64,000 nt of DNA from Coprinellus micaceus (lineage: Eukaryota > Basidiomycota > Agaricomycetes > Agaricales > Psathyrellaceae). The translations under genes and the position numbers were made by a program. Under the pieces are notes generated by a model, which saw only the letters and a program-made list of their open reading frames with translations, had not been told where the DNA came from and did not search any database. Of the stretch, positions 32,308-42,804 are shown piece by piece; the stretch's first letter is position 1; every line of letters starts with the position of its first letter. Location: the NCBI GenBank assembly GCA_951394405.1, contig OX596342.1:2666001-2730000 (forward strand). The letters are read 5' to 3'.

Positions 32308-32845
32308 CTACAACGCTTCCGCAGCAGAGATATACAATACTATCAATCCAGGCTTCGTGTTAGCGACTCAGTTGAGACGATAGAAAGAAGACGACGCACC
32401 ATTATTCCCCCGAATAAACGCGTCCCCGTACCGATTCACAACTGCGCCGTCAACGTGCTCCTCCGTCTGTTCCATCGCGATGTTCATGTATCCGTCAAGA
32501 CACGAGAGGATTCCTATGTACGATCTTCCGTCAGCACTTCATCTCATTGAACCCAACTTCGACCATCCTCCCCGACTCCAACCCTATCTCCATCCTACTT
32601 CGCCTCATAGCACCGACACGGCCCCATCTCGTCTCTCCTGCGGAAACCACACCACATCCTCCACCCCTCCAGCACATAAAACAGACAAGAAACGCACCCC
32701 GATAATCCACCCCACTCGTCAACCTCACAATAACCCTCTTCCCAACCACACCCTTCAGAAAGTCCGTTGGCGATCCAACATGCATAGGTTGCGCCGGGAC
32801 CGCTGGGGCCTCGGTGGTCGGTGGTGGGGGTGCGGCGTCGGACAT
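32308..32845 (-). CDS. LSM6: U6 snRNA-associated Sm-like protein LSm6
   Basis: Three exons (32845-32698, 32513-32400, 32339-32308) encode 97 residues. After a Pro/Ala-rich N-terminus comes the Sm fold: Sm1 in DFLKGVVGKRVIVRLTSGVD, then ILSCLDGYMNIAMEQTEE, and Sm2 YGDAFIRGNNVLYISAA, a near-perfect match to LSm6 of yeast and man. LSm6 is a subunit of the LSm2-8 ring on U6 snRNA in the nucleus and of LSm1-7 in cytoplasmic mRNA decay. An alternative start three codons upstream (32854) is in frame. A 5'-UTR intron is possible (CAG at about 32867). A chimeric pseudogene copy lies at 25601. Confidence 0.93.
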
Positions 32846-33146
32846 CGTCGTCATGATCACTGGCTGAGATACCAGGGTGAGTCGGGAAGTGGGAGCGGTG
32901 GAAGGATGATGATGATGGTGATGTGATGAGCGCCCGCGTTGTTTGGCCAAGGCGTGGGTGCCAAGCAAGGCGAAGGCGTTGGCAAGCGGGGACAAACTCC
33001 ACCCACCTCTGCCCCTCGCAAGCCCCTCGACGCAAAATGAGATAAATTCAACGCAAGAATCGGGGCTCGGGAGACGCTAATATCAGATTCAAAAAATTCA
33101 GATCCCACTTTCAACGGGAGCCGGAGAGAAAACAAAAACCTGCGGC

Positions 33147-33183
33147 CGCGCTCGGGTGCATGAGACAAGTGCACCCGAGCGCG
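33147..33183 (-). ncRNA. hairpin downstream of tRNA-Glu copy 3
   Basis: Perfect 14-bp stem: CGCGCTCGGGTGCA (33147-33160) and its complement (33170-33183) enclose nine bases that read CTTGTCTCA on the tRNA strand, the same loop as after copy 2. The stem begins three bases after the tRNA, and a T5 run (A5 at 33134-33138 on the plus strand) lies eight bases beyond it; no T4 occurs earlier. The stem sequence is unrelated to that of copy 2, yet fully paired. Confidence 0.6.
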
Positions 33184-33186
33184 ACT

Positions 33187-33257
33187 TCCGACACGGGGAA
33201 TCGAACCCCGGGCTATCGCGTGAGAGGCGATAATGTTAGCCACTACACCATATCGGA
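33187..33257 (-). tRNA. tRNA-Glu (CTC), copy 3
   Basis: Identical to copies 1, 2 and 4. On its strand the 5' flank is TTTGCTTTGACACCGA, shared with copy 2. The 3' side runs into the hairpin at 33183-33147. Confidence 0.95.
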
Positions 33258-34283
33258 TCGGTGTCAAAGCAAACTGCTCTTTTTTTGTCAGAAAAGGAAA
33301 AGGAAAGGAAAAGACGACCACCCTGGCTGGGCGCCTATATGTGGTCGCGGTCAGATGTCAGATGCTCTCAACCAACACGACCCGAGTCGCCCCAGCTCGG
33401 AGTACCGTATATATATATTCGATAGAATCTTGATACCTTCCCCATCGCGAATAGCGAATGCACGCACACCGGTTGGACCCATGGTACCCACAGTCACAGG
33501 TTCGCCGACGAGCTTCGGGGTACCGTAGCAAAATCGTCCCCGCTCATCTTTGTTGAAAACCACCCAGCACGAGCACAAAGAAGGGTGTAAAAAGCAGGAA
33601 CAAAGAAAGGTACACGGGAGCGCGAACAGCGCCGAAATTGAAGTTGAACTGGCCGACGTCTTGAGAAGTTGAGACGACTCCACGCTTCGAGTGCACTAGA
33701 AGCCTAGAACGCAGAAGACGAGGAACGAAGCGGCACTCCGATATTTTGCCCTCTGGAGAGTACATGACTCCATCGGACATCCCACCAATTCAGGGAACCC
33801 CGGGGATGGAGACTCCGGACCCTGCACACTTTGCGTTCCCAGACAGCTCGTTGGGCGCCTCTAACAAAATTCCTCTCGTACGACACAAAACAGTTACATC
33901 CACTTCAGCCAACCATTGTCGCTCCAGCCTCGCAACATCATCGCCGAGTCGCCGAACTCCAGCGCCTCCCGTACTAGTGACTCCGCGGGTCAGCTTGGCT
34001 ACTCCAGAGGTCTACGAGTACCTCAGGGTCTGGGTTGGCAGCCCCGGATACTAACACATCATATGTAATCCAACGGGAGCAAGACAAAGTCTTCGTTGGG
34101 TCTTGTCGAGGCTGGCTCCCCCACCGACGCACCCCTTCGTGTGAGGCCCACGCGGGAAGCTCGAGCGTGCGCCCGTGACCCCTGCGGAGTACCGCAAACC
34201 ACTTTCGCACCCCAAACGTGCGTCGGCATCTAGAATGACCACTACAGCACCACCGCGCAGAGCGGCTTGGCCATTCAAAGAGC
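33258..34283. other. intergenic region
   Basis: Frames of up to about 100 codons exist (e.g. 33746-34054 plus) but show no family motif, signal peptide or splice pattern. Contains a short AT-rich TATATATATTC stretch near 33408. Confidence 0.3.
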
Positions 34284-34574
34284 GGGTTCGACTTTGCGTG
34301 GAACATCTTCAGCGGATTCTGGAATACCAGGGAGCCGACGCCTGTCCGGGATACGTTCAGGTCTCCATACGGATGGGTGGACTATTGCCGCTCTGGGTTC
34401 GGTGCCGTCGTCGATGGGTTCAGAGTCCAGATGGGAATGAGATTCGCTTCCTTCTTGATCTTTGCTTGGCGTCCAAGTCAAGCAGGGGATGGAAGAGAGA
34501 AAATAGTAGTACTGACGACTACTTGAATCATACTATCATAGTGGGACTCTGGAGAGCAATACCCCAACGTATGA
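34284..34574 (+). pseudogene. decayed 3' half of a SnoaL-like gene
   Basis: 34284-34430 copies exon 2 of the gene at 27309 (GFDFAWNIFSGFWN, RDTFRSPYGWVDY) and 34542-34574 copies its last exon exactly in sense (WDSGEQYPNV and stop). The first exon with signal peptide and the HNPAAQN motif is missing, and the exon-2 end is out of frame. A truncated duplicate. Confidence 0.75.
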
Positions 34575-35194
34575 TAGGTGGAGTGAACCTCGATTACAGT
34601 GAGGTGTGGCTCGGGTTTACATGTCAGAAACATGCCTGTATCTACGTTTCTTTACGAAGGTCAGCAGGTGAACTCACGAGATCCGCGAGCGTCTATTCCT
34701 TCATCGTCGAAGTGTCTTTCCGTCAAGGGCGCCTAATCCCGTTCCGTGAAAAAGCGATAGCGACTGCCGCTTGTAGAACGGAACCGCGTTCGCACTTCAA
34801 TTGATCTCCCAGACGAAACGAGGTACACGCACTACTTATCCCAGCGTGCAAGGATCGAGCGGGAACAAGGGGTAAGGTCATAGTCTTTGGCACGCCGCAT
34901 AACCTTTAGACAACGGGAACAGTGTGGCAGTTTAACATTTCCTGTTTCTCGCGAGCACTGAGTTTATTGACCATTGCCTGGTTCTTGTGAGCACTGAGCA
35001 CTGAGCGCTGTGTGCCGGGGTCCGAGGGCTCAGGGGATGTGATCCGAGCCCCAAACGGAGACTTGAGACGTCTCTGGGGGTTTGGAGTCTGGACTCTGGA
35101 GACGGGCAATGGGGCCAACTTGTTTCTGGAAGCAACAAGTTTGGAGTTACAAGTAAGAGTTTTCAAAACTTAGTAAAAAGTAAAATATGAGACA
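34575..35194. other. intergenic region
   Basis: Nothing coding supported. Near 34960-35015 the words GAGCACTGAG and TTCTTGTGAGCACTG recur at short distance. A4 and A5 runs at 35182-35185 and 35175-35179 form oligo-T on the minus strand, the first such runs after tRNA-Glu copy 4 and its hairpin. Confidence 0.35.
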
Positions 35195-35250
35195 CGGCCT
35201 CCGCCCGCCGGGTCCATGAGGCAATTGTCCCGGTTGGCGGGCGGAGGCCG
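35195..35250 (-). ncRNA. hairpin downstream of tRNA-Glu copy 4
   Basis: Perfect 15-bp stem: CGGCCTCCGCCCGCC (35195-35209) with its complement (35236-35250). Inside, on the tRNA strand, GGG/CCC closes a loop with CAATTGCCTCATG, two substitutions from the CACTTGTCTCATG of copies 2 and 3. It starts four bases after the tRNA, and T4 then T5 runs follow 9 and 15 bases after it. The stem sequence differs from both other hairpins. Confidence 0.55.
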
Positions 35251-35254
35251 CATT

Positions 35255-35325
35255 TCCGACACGGGGAATCGAACCCCGGGCTATCGCGTGAGAGGCGATA
35301 ATGTTAGCCACTACACCATATCGGA
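35255..35325 (-). tRNA. tRNA-Glu (CTC), copy 4
   Basis: Identical 71-nt sequence. The 5' flank on its strand is TTTGGCTTTGACCCCAATC, resembling copies 2 and 3. No T4 run occurs before the hairpin. Confidence 0.95.
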
Positions 35326-35599
35326 TTGGGGTCAAAGCCAAAGGTTTCTTATCTGCGTAAATTTGGCGCCTAACCACCCAGCGATGAAAGAGCCAGCGGG
35401 AGCATCAGTGTTCGGAGGGGTCCACCACGCTGCTAGTAGGACTCATTCTGAGGGTAATTGAGGCCTGGGCCCTCCTCTCATCATGCGCAAAGTAAAGAAG
35501 TCAGGAGTCTACGAAGCCGCATCTCGATAGCTGAGCCGACCCGGTCAGATAGAAGATCCGAGACGTCATCTCCGTCATAGGCGAAGCAACACCGAAATC

Positions 35600-35795
35600 G
35601 AAGTTCAATCCATGTGCGGCGTGCTTCGATACCAAATAGAGTACAAAGCACGGAACGGCGCTACTCTACTCTCGGAAAATCAAAAACTCCGAATTCTAGG
35701 CGCCTGATATCCACTTAAGCGCCCGCGCCCATGTGGTGATGTGTGGGCGGTCTATTCGTCAGCTGATCCTCGAGTCAATACATTGTCTGGGAGAC
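35600..35795 (-). repeat. inverted segmental duplication, right arm
   Basis: Reverse complement of about 24850-25060, as judged from GAATTCTAGGCGCC, CCACTTAAGCGCCCGCGCCC, TGGTGATGTGTG and CAATACATTGTCTGG. The arms lie about 10.5 kb apart and face each other. Confidence 0.7.
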
Positions 35796-36157
35796 GCGCT
35801 TGTATCTCGGCGACGACGCGATAGCATCAAGGTAGCTTTGATGATCGGCGGATCGTATCACCTACCTGCCGTGAACTTGCGATCTGCGTCTCGAGCGTTT
35901 GGCAAACACCGCCTCGATTTCAGTCGCTTCAATCTTTCTAACACAAAGGGTGATCGTTTCGAAGTCAAAGCGTATTGACTTCCTCCCCGCCCTATTCATA
36001 CACCCCTGTAACGTTCGTAAGCTTGTTGATGCACCGGTGATCCCGGCGCTGAAGGGGCTGGTACGCTCGGTCAGCGCTCATACCTTGATGGCTTAAGGCA
36101 GACCTGTCATGTCGTTCATCCTCAGCGTAGGATACCGTACAGGCCATGTACGAGAAG

Positions 36158-36202
36158 TATAAAACCAGTTCACCTTCCACTGACATTCCCCAGCCTGGTG
36201 CC
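36158..36202 (+). promoter_or_regulatory. TATA box and CCAGCCTGGTGCC box of secreted-family gene A
   Basis: TATAAAA (36158-36164) lies 122 nt before the ATG. CCAGCCTGGTGCC (36190-36202) and GGCAGGTCCGATC (about 36230) follow. All three elements recur in the same order before genes B and C. Confidence 0.6.
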
Positions 36203-36285
36203 CACAATCCCCTCTCGTATCTACATCGGCAGGTCCGATCTAGTCTAACCGCTACCCAACCTTACTCCCCATCTACATACTCATC

Positions 36286-37283
36286 ATGAAGTTCCTCCCA
36301 ATCATATTCAGCCTCGCAACCCTCCTCACTCTCGGCGCGCTCGCAGCCCCAGTCCCCGCCGAGACGGAATTCGATGAGTTAGAGGCTCGAGGTACGTAGC
36401 ATAATGTTCTGCAATCCCGTCGAAGCGACGTCGGGACATACCCAAATGGATTTGAGACTGACCTGAGCTTCTAGCGACTAACCTCGCCATCTCGCTCAAA
36501 GAATGGAAGAAGAACAAACCAAATGGCCAACTTGAAGAGTGGCACTTTGGCTTGGTCACCCATGCGCCGGGAGCCATTCCCGCGGCGGGTCAACCCAGGG
36601 CCGGTCTGCCTCTCTACCACTGGATAATCGACGGTCAAGCAAAGTGAGCCTTCTTTATATCTCCCTCTATCTAACCACGACCGACGAACTTACTCGACAC
36701 ATGTAGGTGTATGGCCTTTGAAGCCCGCGAAAAACCTTCCAAGACCGACATGGGCAGCATCATTACCACCGCCAAACTTATTCCTGCAAAGGGAGAGGCA
36801 GACGATGCCGCACTCACCAAGGCTATAGAGGCCGCCTTCAAAACCATCGGTCCGTCCAAAGTTCGGGAAGGCGCCCCCTTCAGCAATTGCCTCGACTCCG
36901 TGCTCGCCGCCATGACCAAGCTCTATATGGGGGGGTACATCGGTGATACGGATTACAAAGGATTCCAGTCATTTTGGCTCAAGAAGCAGAAGGAGGTCAG
37001 AACCGCGACGGATTCAATGATTCTGAAGGAGTGCCAGCTTGCGAAGCGGGACTTTGAGGACGATGACATGTTCGAGGCGAGGGCAGCATCGTGTAAGCTT
37101 GGAAAGAAGCAGCCCGCTGCTGGAAAGGGAAAGCAGGTGGCGGGGAAGAAGCTGCCCGTGGTAGGAAAGGGAAAGCAGGCGGTTGGAAAGGGAAAGCCCG
37201 CGGCTGGAAAGAAGGCGCCTATGACAGCTGGAAAGCCCAAAGCCGTGGCTGGAAAGAAACCCATGAATGGGAAGAGGAAGTGA
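36286..37283 (+). CDS. secreted basic-tailed protein A (H...NCLD family)
   Basis: Three exons (36286-36391, 36475-36643, 36707-37283) encode 283 residues. Signal peptide MKFLPIIFSLATLLTLGALA ends at AAP. Conserved with B and C are NLAISLKEW, EEWHFGLVTH, LYHW, LIPAKGEADDAAL, FSNCLD near the middle and a helix AMTKLYMGG. The tail of about 70 residues is almost only Gly, Lys, Ala and Pro (AGKGKQVAGKK type), giving a strongly basic, nuclear-localisation-like end. The WHFGL...H...NC order resembles LRAT or NlpC/P60-type papain-like enzymes, where His and Cys form the active site. That is a hypothesis from motifs only. Probably extracellular or an effector-type protein. Confidence 0.8.
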
Positions 37284-37594
37284 GGAGCATGGACTTGTAC
37301 GTCGCTAGAGTATATGATAACACTTTTGTGTTCGATTTTGTACCCCGAGAGTCCCCGCTGTGGTGCAGGGATGTTAGATTTCCAAGCCGTGCTGGCGATA
37401 GACGCCCGAGATCAGCGAGGTCCGAATTGGAAGGAGTTCCCACTGTTCGGGTCAATCCACGCGGATTTCATTCGGTCTTTTGCAACGTCACTGCCACACT
37501 AAATTGGGGGCCTCGCCGCTCCCTTGTATTCTGTCCCCTATATCTACCACGACCACCACGACCACTACCACTCTCACAGTTCCTTCCCACTACC

Positions 37595-38759
37595 ATGAAC
37601 ACTGTGAGGGTTCCCTTCCGTCTCCGTCTCGCTGCTACTGACAACCAGCAAGTCACGTCGGACAAATCAGGCCACGGAAAATCTACCCCCTGAGCTACAG
37701 GCTCTGATAGCAGGCTTCTGCTCCTTCGATACTCTCCGAAGCCTCGCAGCCGTCAGCGAAACGTTCCAGGTGGTCTCCGAGCAACGGCTCTATTCGTCAA
37801 TCGCGGTTCGACCGTATGACAGAAAGGAAGCAGTGCTTGAGACCCTGGCAGCGAGCGCAACCAGGGCGTCATACGTGAAGTCCCTGACTATTGACTGCCA
37901 TTACCTGGAGCCCTCCCTTGTCAGCGACTTCATCCAAGCACTTCCGCACATGGAGGGCCTGAGGGACTTACGCTTTCGGCTCGGCACCTCAGCGCGCAAG
38001 GATGATATCGCAACATTGAACGGCATACTGTGGTGAGTGGTTTCGTGATCGATCACGACTGGAATACAGCACTAACCGCATCGAGCTGTAGTGGAGGTTG
38101 TTTACGCCTCAACACCCTATTTGTGGACGGCCGTTTCGATCTACGAACGATCGTAGAAGCCCAGAAGTCGCTTACCTTCCTTGGGGTGTACGAAGGAGCT
38201 GCCGCCAACGAAGACCACTCCTTAGCCCCTCTTTCGTCATTGCGGAACCGATCGCTCCCTGTAGTGGGACTGAGCAGCATGGGTAACACGCGTGGTTATG
38301 GTCGCATTACCCTATTTCCTGGGTTACTTGATCTGGAGCAAGCTCGAACGTTGGACCACCAGATTCGACGATATTTCCGCGCAGAGTCATCACCGGGTTC
38401 TAATCCCGAGCGCGTGACCACAGTTGTCGTGTGCCTTCACGCCGCTCCAGACCAAGAGATGTTCGAAACCTTCATGAAGTCAGCGTCCAGGGCGTTTCCG
38501 AATATCACCGAGCTCGAATTGAAGGCGGAGTGCGGGCTGGTACGTTTCCTCTATATATCCGCCTAATACGAGCCAGCAGCGCTGACCTTGGACGTAGCTA
38601 GAAGGGTGGAGGTTGGGTCCAGTGGATGCTCTCCCAGGTTCGAGGGTTCGAGTGTGGAACTGTGACCCCTGCAAAGGCAAGGACCTTGAGCCTGGCGAGC
38701 TATTCAGAGGATCGAAAGCAAGATTTTCGAGGTGGATGCAGGAGTATTATGAAGAGTAA
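37595..38759 (+). CDS. F-box-like protein F1
   Basis: Four exons (37595-37603, 37671-38032, 38092-38539, 38598-38759) encode 326 residues. The first exon is only MNT; the next opens with the F-box-like helix set LPPELQALIAGFC...LRSLAAVSETF...EQRLYSSIAV. Exon 3 carries the family block LNTLFVDGRFDL, RSLPVVGL and VVVCLHAAP. The last exon starts LEGWRLGPVD and ends RWMQEYYEE. Family members in this window share the exon plan exactly. F-box proteins usually recruit targets to SCF ubiquitin ligases; here the leucine-rich remainder would be the target-binding part. The F-box call rests on pattern, not on a profile search. Confidence 0.78.
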
Positions 38760-38815
38760 ACCTGTGTTGTTGATAGTACAATGTGATATGCGTTTTGGGG
38801 GACATCACCTCAGAT

Positions 38816-40503
38816 TCATACGAATGTGACACTCAGAGCGGTGTTTGGCATATCGAACCCTCCCAGGGCATAGTCCAACACCATCTCCTGGTCTCTATCA
38901 ACGAACCCTTCAATTGCTTCTCTCCATCTTCGTGGATGACATCCAGCTCCTGTCGCTCCCATGCCATCGTCACGGGGTCTCGGTGGTTTAGGAAAACAAG
39001 CGTCCTTTGCGAAAGGTGGTGGATTGAACAACTCATGATCCGGGAGTATTGTCCGCCTATCCTCCGCCTTCCTCCTCCTCGTCCAATCCATTTCTTCCTT
39101 CTTGGGCAAGCACCCGAATGCGAGACTCAATTCGAGCAAATTCGGGAGAGGCCACGTCGCCCCGCGCCCTTTTATACCACTAGCCTTGAGAGCGTGCTGC
39201 AGTAGGTCCTTTGAAAACGCCTTTTCGCAAGCTTCGTTGAGATCCCAGCCGTCCACCCCTCCGGGCTCAGCTGGGTCACCCCCACCACCCCCGTCGCCCG
39301 GGGGAACTGGAAATCGGGATATAGCCATCGCACCAACTTGTAGCTGAGGGCATTCCATAAGGAGAGTACGAACCAGCCAGACAGGGATGGGGCGCGTTAT
39401 CGCGATCTCCAGGGTTGTGAGTTGGGTGTAGGGGAAGACCGAGATGTCATGAAGGACGGAACGGTACTCAGGGAACCGCCACGGAGAGATAAGAGTGGCA
39501 TATCTCCCAGGTACGAGCAGGGTCCAAGGGATATCCGCGTACACCATGTGGAGCTTTGGGACTGTTTCTGGGTGTGAAAATGGAAGAACGAGACCCCTCC
39601 GGCGTGTCCAATGGGCTCGGCTCGAAGTGCCCAAACGTTCTGAGGGCTCTGAGAAGTCAAGGCACGCAGATCTGGTCAAGGAAACCGTCTCCCAGAGTTG
39701 TAGGTACAAGGGGGAGTGTGGCGATGGAAAGGAGTAGAGAGATGGAAACGCGTTCTTCAGGTCAAAGATTTCGAGGTCGGGAAGGTGTAGTCGGAGGGTT
39801 CGTAAAGATTCCAGGGCGCGTCTGGGGAGAATCTGGGGTTGGCGTGTCTGACCTACGACGCGGGGAGCTTAATGACAAACACATTGAGCATCAACGGGGG
39901 CCTGGCTCACCTTTGATAACGGTAACCGCTATCCTGGAAAAGTCAACCATGTCATCTAGGGAAACACAGAGCTCTCTCAGCCCATGGGATACAGCATGGC
40001 CGTCTAAGTATAACACAGAGTCCACTAACTGCTTCACCGATGTAAGCTGGAAGTCGTTAGGACCGCGTTCGACGACCCAACCACGCGTCTTCCTTTCCCA
40101 CTCTGTTTTGACATCCTCCCTTCGGTATCTCGTCGCTTTCAACGTGAGCAAGCGAAATTCGTGGGGGCGAATGACGTCGACAATGAACTTGGAGATGGAT
40201 TGAAGTTTCAGAGCAGAGACTGAAAGGTGAGTTGTTACGTTGAGATCCGGATCCGCTCGAACGGGTGGGTGCAGAGTTGGTACTGCCTCGTTTCACGGTC
40301 GTTGGCCGAACCTCGCCTAAGTTTGGGCACCACCATAGCTTTGGTATAGCGAAGGTCAGACGACGCCAGTACGAGGATACGTGGCAGAGAAGGAGTGGGG
40401 CAGTACGAGGAGACGGTGCTTGCCGAGGCTGGTCGCTGGTTGAAGGCGAACAGGGTCGAAATATTTCGGTAAGGATATCCTCAGCCAGAAAATTGATATG
40501 CAT
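38816..40503 (-). CDS. F-box protein of a different family (F3), with a probable frameshift
   Basis: From ATG 40503 the N-terminus is a typical mushroom F-box (FLAEDILTEIF, LLLCHVSSYWRRL, AIPKLW). The coding frame then changes near 40290: downstream, HLSVSALKLQSISKFIVDV and SVKQLVDSVLYLDGHAVSHG lie in another frame, and no intron of reasonable size repairs this. A normal intron follows the VIK at about 39910, with acceptor at about 39858, after which RALESLRTLRLHLPDLEIF and NAFPSLYSFPSPHSPLYLQ continue in one exon to the stop at 38816. Either a recent pseudogene or a one-base sequencing error. An upstream exon may exist. Confidence 0.55.
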
Positions 40504-41830
40504 TGCGGGAAGGCCCCGTGCGCCGTGCGGGGTGAAGATAGCCTAGACCGCTGGGACCGAGGTTCAAGCTCAGGCTGCCCTCCATTTCTGTCAGCTGGGG
40601 CCACGCCTTCTCCTTGGGACGGCGTGAGTTCCTCAAGTCGGCCTCGGGATGTTATCAAGGGGTAACGAGGCGAGATCAGCCCGAGGCGCTTCAACTGAAG
40701 TGATGTCTGGGTGGTGATCCCGCTCGATGAATGGAGGTAGGGGGAACTCCGTCCCGAAATCGCCTGCAAACTCGATGATAGGGAATCTGAGGCCTAGAAA
40801 CGCTCAACAAATGATTGGTATTCAATGCGATACGACTCGTACCTGCGCTGAAACAAATGTTGGCTTTCCGGTGGCGGTTGAATGCAAAGCGTTTGATGCC
40901 CAGGTCACGGAGTCGCGTCCTTGTTTGGTCCTTCCGTGAGATGCAAGCTGATTAGATAAGCACCAGCGAGTGCCAAGTCTGGGCGCTTATTTTGATGGGG
41001 TCTGGAATTGTGTGCGACGCGGTCGCGCCCGGTTTTCGGTTAGATACTCCAGGGTACGTATTTCTCTTGAGCTAGGAGGACCGTCCGTTCTAGCAGCCTT
41101 CTGATATCGGTCGTCCATTCAGCGAGTCTATATGGTCTTCGGGCTTGATCGTCTCAGCCGTGGATGTGACAGGGGTTCATTTTGGGTGCAAGGTTTGTGA
41201 CATCTTGCTACCCCTTTCTAAAGAAGTGCTACCATCAAGTAAATTTCCTTAGCTCGGGGAGCTTCGGTCTGGCTGCATCTGCGAATCATGAAACTTCCCT
41301 TGCAACAATCAGCCTCGATGGGCAATCCGCGATTAAATCCCGCAGGCGGCAGTTGCGGAGCTCCTTTTGTGATATGAAGTGTCGATGGCTTTCAAATGTA
41401 TCAATAGCTACACGGCCTAGAGGCTATGAGAATGATTGGTCAAGTCAAGACTTACGACTGTTACACATCTGAATCGACGCCACTGGCGCCCAGTCGACAC
41501 CAGGGCCGTAACGGTCATGGTCCAAGCCACCTGAGCTTGATGAGTGTTGTAGCCCCTCCAGTACCGCCCAACTGGTGTGGGGACGAGGGAGAGCAGTGTC
41601 GAGCAAAAAGATTCGGTAGTATTCTTTTCTAAGCCTGGCGCACGTCGGTATGAGGTTAGTCAATCTCAATTCCATGAAGATGAGATGCGAATATGATATG
41701 GGGGCGGTTTCAAGGTCTATTTACGAGTGACACTACCTTGGAATCTCAAGTCGGTGAAGCCGAGCTGCCGAAACCGGAGATAGCGCTTTTATACAGCTTG
41801 ACTCCTCGGTTCCCGGCGAGCCAGAATGCA
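40504..41830. other. intergenic region
   Basis: No complete gene. Contains the word GGGCGCTTATTT near 40982, another copy of the dispersed AAGCGCCC motif. No coding signal that I can support. Confidence 0.35.
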
Positions 41831-41873
41831 TATAAAGGTGGGCCTTGGACAAGAGTATACCCCAGCCTGGTGC
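41831..41873 (+). promoter_or_regulatory. TATA box and CCAGCCTGGTGCC box of secreted-family gene B
   Basis: TATAAAG (41831-41837) lies 125 nt before the ATG. CCAGCCTGGTGCC is at 41861-41873 and ATCGGCAGGTCCGATT follows near 41893, the same order as before gene A. Confidence 0.6.
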
Positions 41874-41955
41874 CACATACCCCATCAACAATATCGGCAG
41901 GTCCGATTCTCCATCTACACGAAACTACCGCAACTCGCACCCCTTCGCCTCCACT

Positions 41956-42804
41956 ATGAAATTCCTCTCCTTGCTCACGGCCTCCGCCCTCGTTTTGGCA
42001 GCGCTTGCTGCTCCTATTACCGTTGGGGAGACCTACGAGGAACTAGATGCTCGGGGTACGTTCAGACCTCGAGAAATGTCGATTTTTAACACTGGTTGAT
42101 CTCCTCCTTAGCACCAAACCTCGCTATTTCCTTGAAGGAATGGCTGAAGCTCAAACCCAACGGAGAGCTTGAAGAGTGGCATTTCGGACTCATCGCCCAT
42201 GCACCGGGTGCTGTTCCTGACGCAAGCGATCCCCGCAAGGCCTTCCCCCTATACCATTGGACTATCGACACAGAAGAGAAGTAAGTCTCCTTCATCTCCA
42301 TGACTGCCAGCGTGTTCTGACATGACCAACTATTTTACTCGTAGATGCATGTCGTTCGAGTCCGGGGGAACAACCAAGTCAAACCAAGGAGACCTTAGGG
42401 TCACTGGTACCCTTATCCCTGCTAAGGGAGAGGCGACGGACGCAGCTCTGAAGAAAGCAGTCGTCGACATATTCAAGGCGATCCCTAGCTCGGATGTCAA
42501 GAAGAGCGGGTTCCGCAACTGCCTCGATGCTGCGACACTGGGAATAAACCACCTCCAACTCGCCAAGTACATCAGCGCCGCCGACTATGCCAAGTTCAAG
42601 GCGTTCTGGGATGCGAAGCAGGCGGAGGTGCGGGAAGCGACCGATCCGCAGATCCTTGCGTTGTGTGATCTCACGACCCGTGGCTTCCTCGAGGAATACG
42701 ACGAAATCTATGCCCGTGCTCCCAAGCGCAAGTGCAAGCCTATCTTCAAGAAAAGGATGGCTGCGAAGCCCAAGGCCGCGCCTGCTCCCAAGAAGAAGCT
42801 ATAG
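41956..42804 (+). CDS. secreted basic-tailed protein B (H...NCLD family)
   Basis: Three exons (41956-42055, 42112-42280, 42345-42804) encode 242 residues, closest to A. Signal peptide MKFLSLLTASALVLAALAAP; then NLAISLKEWLKLKPNGELEE, WHFGLIAHAPG, LYHW, TLIPAKGEATDAALKKA, FRNCLD and KAFWDAKQAEVREATDP. The basic tail is shorter than in A (PKRKCKPIFKKRMAAKPKAA). Intron phases and exon 2 length (169 nt) equal those of A, showing gene duplication. No catalytic function is established. Confidence 0.82.

Noticed and set aside
33147..35250. Hairpins as a CRISPR-like array
   Set aside because: Only three copies, kilobases apart, each tied to a tRNA gene, in a eukaryotic nuclear sequence. No regular repeat-spacer spacing.
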